Shown here piece by piece: positions 60,983 through 64,000 of a stretch of 64,000 nucleotides of DNA. The notes under the pieces are model-generated. The model saw only the letters and a list, made by a program, of their open reading frames with translations, made no database searches and was not told the origin of the DNA. Source of the DNA: Unio delphinus (Eukaryota > Mollusca > Bivalvia > Unionida > Unionidae); contig JAQISU010000025.1 of assembly GCA_029339505.1 (NCBI GenBank), forward strand, positions 4,005,501-4,069,500, in the 5' to 3' direction. How positions within the stretch are numbered: position 1 is the stretch's first letter; every line of letters begins with the position of its first letter. Made by a program: the position numbers and the translations under genes.

Positions 60983-61471
60983 CTACCCATACCTCGGGGC
61001 CATCCCTTGGTGCATCCCTGGAGCCATCCCTTGGTGCATCCCTGGGGACATCCCTTGTGTCATCCCTTGTAAAAAACCTGGTAATATGCTGGATAGGATA
61101 CCGGATTTCGCTAATCCTCCCAACACAGGAAGAAGAAAAGGTAAAAATCCTCCGCGTTGCACCAACATTTTTTTCTTTTGACGGACGGGTATTTTCTTTT
61201 CGACCATTTGACGAAGAACGTGTCGATGTTTGGCTAAGCATTTTTTCTGGTGTGAAGACAAAGGTATCGTGCCTTTCAAGACATTCAAACAACATTCGCA
61301 CACGGTATCGATGACATCTTTGGAAGCCGTTTTAATGATTTGTTTTCGCATGGGTGGAGAGGCTTTGGACAGGACAGACAACACGTCTCCGTGTTTGACC
61401 AAACGAGGAGGTAGTCCTTTCCTTTTCTTTCCTTTGTGGGATGAAGAAGAATGTTTTGTGCGAGGTGACAT
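60983..61471 (-). CDS. Small basic virion-type protein (long paralogue)
   Basis: 162 aa from the Met at 61471 (MSPRTKHSSSSHKGKKRKG). Basic N-terminus; a central conserved segment VIDTVCECCLNVLKGTIPLS; a second basic stretch (KKIPVRQKKKMLVQRGGF); then FLPFLLPVLGGLAKSG and a tail of GM-type repeats (QGMSPGMHQGMAPGMHQGMA) that is absent from copy A and stems from a local DNA repeat at about 61000-61070. The centre is shared with a widespread Maverick family lacking a defined role. GG after the basic block may be a protease site separating core and hydrophobic parts. Confidence 0.7.
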   Translation of the reverse strand: MSPRTKHSSSSHKGKKRKGLPPRLVKHGDVLSVLSKASPPMRKQIIKTASKDVIDTVCECCLNVLKGTIPLSSHQKKCLAKHRHVLRQMVEKKIPVRQKKKMLVQRGGFLPFLLPVLGGLAKSGILSSILPGFLQGMTQGMSPGMHQGMAPGMHQGMAPRYG

Positions 61472-61528
61472 CTTTGCTTGTTCGTTCCACAATGCCACTG
61501 ACGTCCATGACTTGAAACACACCCTCTT

Positions 61529-61759
61529 TTATCTTTTTTTTTGTTGTGCCATCACTTGATTTATAAGTGGTATCACTTTTTCTGGAAAGAGATCATGGGG
61601 TAGGAAAAATCCTCCGCGTTGCACCAGCATCTTTTTCTTTTGACGGACGGATATTTTCTTTTGGGCCTTTGGACGATGAACGTGTCGATGTTTGGCTAAA
61701 CGTCCTTTCCTTTTCTTTCCTTTGTGGAGTGTAGAAGAATGTTTTCTGCGAGGTGACAT
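61529..61759 (-). CDS. Small basic virion-type protein (short paralogue)
   Basis: 76 aa (MSPRRKHSSTLHKGKKRKGR). Shares both basic blocks with 60983-61471, including KKISVRQKKKMLVQRGGF, but lacks the central Cys/Leu segment; the tail after GG is FLPHDLFPEKVIPLINQ. Promoter and leader (GATAAAAGAGAGTGTCT) match those of the neighbour, so it is a tandem duplicate with internal loss. Strong basic charge suggests DNA binding in the virion. Confidence 0.65.
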   Translation of the reverse strand: MSPRRKHSSTLHKGKKRKGRLAKHRHVHRPKAQKKISVRQKKKMLVQRGGFFLPHDLFPEKVIPLINQVMAQQKKR

Positions 61760-61835
61760 CTTTGCTTGTTCGTTTCACAATATTACTAGTGTCAATGACT
61801 TGGTAGACACTCTCTTTTATCTACTTTTTGGGGAA

Positions 61836-62066
61836 CTACCGCTTCGTCAAAAAGGTAACAATGTCTTTCACAAAATTACCAAAGGATCCTCCTTTTTGGT
61901 GACTCTTCTTTTTCTTTAAAAGACTACGTCTTTGGAGGAAAGGACGTCGATGTTTGGTTTTTAAGCTTTTGGTACGATGACGAGATTGTCTTGTTCCTTT
62001 TCCTTTTTGGACGGCAGAACGACGAGGGTAGTGGCGGTGGTGGTGTGCATGTTTTTGAGGAGGCAT
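61836..62066 (-). CDS. Small basic His/Arg-rich protein
   Basis: 76 aa (MPPQKHAHHHRHYPRRSAVQ). Lys/Arg/His-rich body, then SHQKGGSFGNFVKDIVTFLT, again a GG pair before an amphipathic tail. The TATA box ATACTGG-side sequence (AGTATAAAAATATG, 62128-62140) lies about 65 nt upstream of the ATG and overlaps the stop of the previous gene. One of three consecutive small basic genes with the same layout. Confidence 0.6.
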   Translation of the reverse strand: MPPQKHAHHHRHYPRRSAVQKGKGTRQSRHRTKSLKTKHRRPFLQRRSLLKKKKSHQKGGSFGNFVKDIVTFLTKR

Positions 62067-62131
62067 CCTTGAGTGTTCATCAGTGGTACAGAAAAAATAC
62101 TGATTGACGTCGTGGTTTTCAAGTCATATTT

Positions 62132-63031
62132 TTATACTGGAATGCGTCGCCACTGATTATCTTTGCGTCGTATCAACTTCATGGCAGGTAACACACGTCG
62201 TGAAGGAGTTCGCAATGGACTCAATCGGGACAGTTCTTGTTTGGACAAATCTAGTAAACTCTTTAACATGCCAGATCTTTCTTGGACTTTGACTTTAGGG
62301 GCTGGTACTTTGTGAGCAGCTGCTACTGCCGCTAAGGTGGACGAGGGTGTCTCCGGTGGAGGAGACGTTTTGGGAGACGCAGATTTCCAATGTTTCATCA
62401 AATTAGGAAAAACGGGTGTCAAATTGGGTTTGGCTGGCATCACCCGCAACGGAGAAGTGGCAGCCCCTGAGGCTACTGGCAACGTAGTCCCTGCCAAACG
62501 TCCTTGTAGATCTTTTCTTACAGGTCGTGGTTGACGAAGGTAAGGTTGTGTCCTGGCCGAAGTGCCTCTTTTGCGGGTGACCGCTTTTTTCTGTGGACTT
62601 TTCTTTTTCTGTGCTTTGGTCTTGGTACCCTTGTTCTTTTTCTTAGGGGCTTGTTTGGCTTTTTTTGTTTTCTTCTTGGGGTGAACTTTGGGAGTATTGG
62701 GATCCCATTTTAAAAGGGAACGAATGATGACACCTCCTAGAGAACCACTGCCTCCAGGTTTCAATATGATTTGCTTTTTGGTGTGAGTGTCAATGCGAGG
62801 ATTGGCCAGTTGCGTCAAGGCTACTTTGTTTCTGTCAAAAAAGCGTTTGGTTTGATGTGGAAGGTGAATGATGCCTTGCAGTATTTGACGTGCTGTCACC
62901 GTAAACCATCGTAAGACTTCTTTGAGACTGGCTTCTAAGACGTGAGCACGTCTTTGTGGATTTTTTTCGCGACTGATGCCGTACAAGGCACGAATCAATT
63001 TGATGGGAAGATGAGACTGAAGGGACGTCAT
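62132..63031 (-). CDS. Conserved Maverick protein with Lys-rich linker
   Basis: 299 aa from the Met at 63031 (MTSLQSHLPIKLIRALYGIS). The TATA box (63068-63080) is about 40 nt upstream, which rules out the Met at 63067. Residues 1-90 are helical (SLKEVLRWFTVTARQILQGI); KPGGSGSLGGVIIRSLLKWD follows; then a Lys-rich tract of about 50 residues, an Arg/Pro segment, and a C-terminal part ending DLSKQELSRLSPLRTPSRRV. GG-containing sites before a basic tract resemble adenovirus core precursors that are cut during maturation. No homologue with a known role. Copy A has a frameshifted counterpart. Confidence 0.65.
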   Translation of the reverse strand: MTSLQSHLPIKLIRALYGISREKNPQRRAHVLEASLKEVLRWFTVTARQILQGIIHLPHQTKRFFDRNKVALTQLANPRIDTHTKKQIILKPGGSGSLGGVIIRSLLKWDPNTPKVHPKKKTKKAKQAPKKKNKGTKTKAQKKKSPQKKAVTRKRGTSARTQPYLRQPRPVRKDLQGRLAGTTLPVASGAATSPLRVMPAKPNLTPVFPNLMKHWKSASPKTSPPPETPSSTLAAVAAAHKVPAPKVKVQERSGMLKSLLDLSKQELSRLSPLRTPSRRVLPAMKLIRRKDNQWRRIPV

Positions 63032-63100
63032 GTTGACGATGTATGAGACCAGGTCAAAGTAACCCAAGGTTTTTATAGATTTTTTTAGTGCTTCATAGTG

Positions 63101-63832
63101 TTATGTCGACGAGGAGGACGTGTACACGACAGGTCCTCCGTCTTGACACCAGTCGTGAAACAAATCGGTACGAAATCGCAAATAATCAGGGGTAGTGGGT
63201 TTTAAATCCACGAGTAAATAGGCGTGTGGCGTTTGAGTGGCATCATCGTACGCATGAGTTAGCCAAGGTGTTCCTAACTGTTTGGCTAAAACTTGCACTT
63301 GTGATTTATCTCGAGGACTTTTAAACAAGACCACGTAATGAGCATTGAGACTAATGGTACGATGGGCTTTACTTTGTTGAAATAAATTTTGCGTAATGTA
63401 AATGACACTGGCATTACGATGATGCCCTTTACGTGTAAACCATAGTTTAATTTCTTCTTCGTCTTCTCCTAACATGTCGTCAAAAATAACCCAATGAGTT
63501 TGACTAGGGTCAGACACGATCCCCTCGTCTTCTTTAGGAATGCCTGCTACAAACACAATGGAATCACCTTGACTTTCTTGCAAGAGGCTGTATGCCGATT
63601 GCCACTCTTTGTAACACCACACGATGCGTTGAGGTGGACGATCGATCAAATGATGTTTATGTTCGATCAAACGTTTGACAAATTCGGTTTTGCCTGAACC
63701 GCTCGGTCCAGCAATTAACATGTTAAAAGGATGACGAAGATACAAGGCTTTCCAACTAGCCTGATCTAAGTGTTCGTCAATGACTTTGAATGTGGAGGAG
63801 GAAGGAGTAGTAGAAAGAGTAGAGTGAGCCAT
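63101..63832 (-). CDS. Genome-packaging ATPase (FtsK/HerA-A32 type)
   Basis: 243 aa from the Met at 63832 (MAHSTLSTTPS). Walker A AGPSGSGKTEFVKRLIEH, Walker B-like HWVIFDDMLGED, and the conserved WFTRKGHHRNASVIYITQNL. Powers DNA entry into preformed capsids. The TATA box (63882-63894) is about 50 nt upstream. Differs from copy A by only a few residues, mostly in the N-terminal Ser/Thr stretch, so both copies are young relative to the relic ATPase at 51386-51792 or this gene is under constraint. Confidence 0.92.
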   Translation of the reverse strand: MAHSTLSTTPSSSTFKVIDEHLDQASWKALYLRHPFNMLIAGPSGSGKTEFVKRLIEHKHHLIDRPPQRIVWCYKEWQSAYSLLQESQGDSIVFVAGIPKEDEGIVSDPSQTHWVIFDDMLGEDEEEIKLWFTRKGHHRNASVIYITQNLFQQSKAHRTISLNAHYVVLFKSPRDKSQVQVLAKQLGTPWLTHAYDDATQTPHAYLLVDLKPTTPDYLRFRTDLFHDWCQDGGPVVYTSSSST

Positions 63833-64000
63833 AGTCGTGTAGTGGTATGTCAGTATTGACACAAAAACAGACAAGACAAGAGGTTTTTATACTTTTTTCA
63901 AGACACGTTTATTTCAATGCATGTTTAAATTCGAACAACACGAAAACATAAAAGCCAAATAGATAAATACAGGAATAAAATACCTAGGCAAACGATCAAA
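63833..64000 (-). promoter_or_regulatory. ATPase promoter and upstream poly(A) signal, copy B
   Basis: AAGTATAAAAACC (63882-63894) serves the ATPase; AATAAA (63908-63913) probably ends the next upstream transcription unit, which lies outside the window. The sequence to 64000 keeps matching copy A (about 4150-4250), predicting the accessory cluster and BIR gene beyond the edge. Confidence 0.6.

Larger units (their letters stand above)
51793..64000 (-). mobile_element. Maverick/Polinton-type element, copy B (left-hand part)
   Basis: Begins 5'-AGTGTATGGGG at 51793, then TIR repeats and a minus-strand gene block with most frames intact: three accessory genes, protease, Cys/His protein, major capsid, basic protein, minor capsid, membrane protein, integrase, conserved genes and ATPase. 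The window cuts it after the ATPase, where sequence still matches copy A (63900-64000 to 4150-4250). Adding the 6.3 kb seen in copy A after that point predicts a full length near 18-19 kb, usual for Mavericks. Gene content matches adintovirus/Polinton except that no DNA polymerase B is visible. Confidence 0.9.

Noticed and set aside
61332..61520. Alternate-frame ORF starting at the first ATG after the TATA box of the basic-protein gene (MDVSGIVERTSKDVTS)
   Set aside because: The ATG is present in only two of the four paralogous leaders, and the frame merely shadows the conserved basic N-terminus.

Overview
The window is animal nuclear DNA, probably from a mollusc. Evidence: tRNA-derived SINE copies with a mollusc-like tail, several non-LTR retrotransposon relics, long AT, GT and GATA microsatellites and no bacterial-style operons. 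The main content is two partial copies of one Maverick/Polinton-type (adintovirus-like) virus-transposon, in the same orientation, flanking about 41 kb of AT-rich host sequence. All recognisable element genes are on the minus strand.

Layout. 1-10453 is the right-hand part of copy A: broken integrase, conserved Maverick genes of unknown role, intact packaging ATPase, five accessory genes including a BIR (IAP-like) protein, a GT-rich minisatellite, a non-coding stretch and the right terminal inverted repeat (TIR). 10454-12560 is a LINE whose endonuclease domain is cut by the TIR of copy A. 12561-51180 is host intergenic DNA with microsatellites, four SINE copies, relics of CR1/L2-like LINEs, an inverted repeat pair and two paralogous signal-peptide-like first exons. 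51386-51792 is a relic packaging ATPase of a different virus-like element, cut by the TIR of copy B. 51793-64000 is the left-hand part of copy B: TIR, three accessory genes, then adenain-like protease, Cys/His protein, major capsid, basic virion protein, minor capsid, two-TM membrane protein, chromodomain integrase, four more conserved genes and ATPase.

Most notable: the three accessory genes at the left end of copy B are built like replication-dependent histone genes. Each has a TATA box about 50 nt before the ATG, one conserved upstream element, and, 20-40 nt after the stop, a histone-type 16-nt stem-loop followed by a purine-rich element at U7-like spacing. Genes of the capsid block instead show TATA-like boxes and AATAAA signals. 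This suggests an S-phase-coupled early class and a polyadenylated late class. Overlaying the two copies gives an almost full gene map, yet no protein-primed DNA polymerase B is seen; it was either in the decayed right end or is absent from this family.

How the parts fit: integrase and TIRs for insertion, ATPase and protease for packaging and maturation, capsid proteins plus small basic proteins as virion components, and accessory genes (BIR protein, a protein with a PP1-docking-like motif, the histone-like early genes) as likely host-interaction functions. Functions are inferred from motifs and gene order only; no database search was run.
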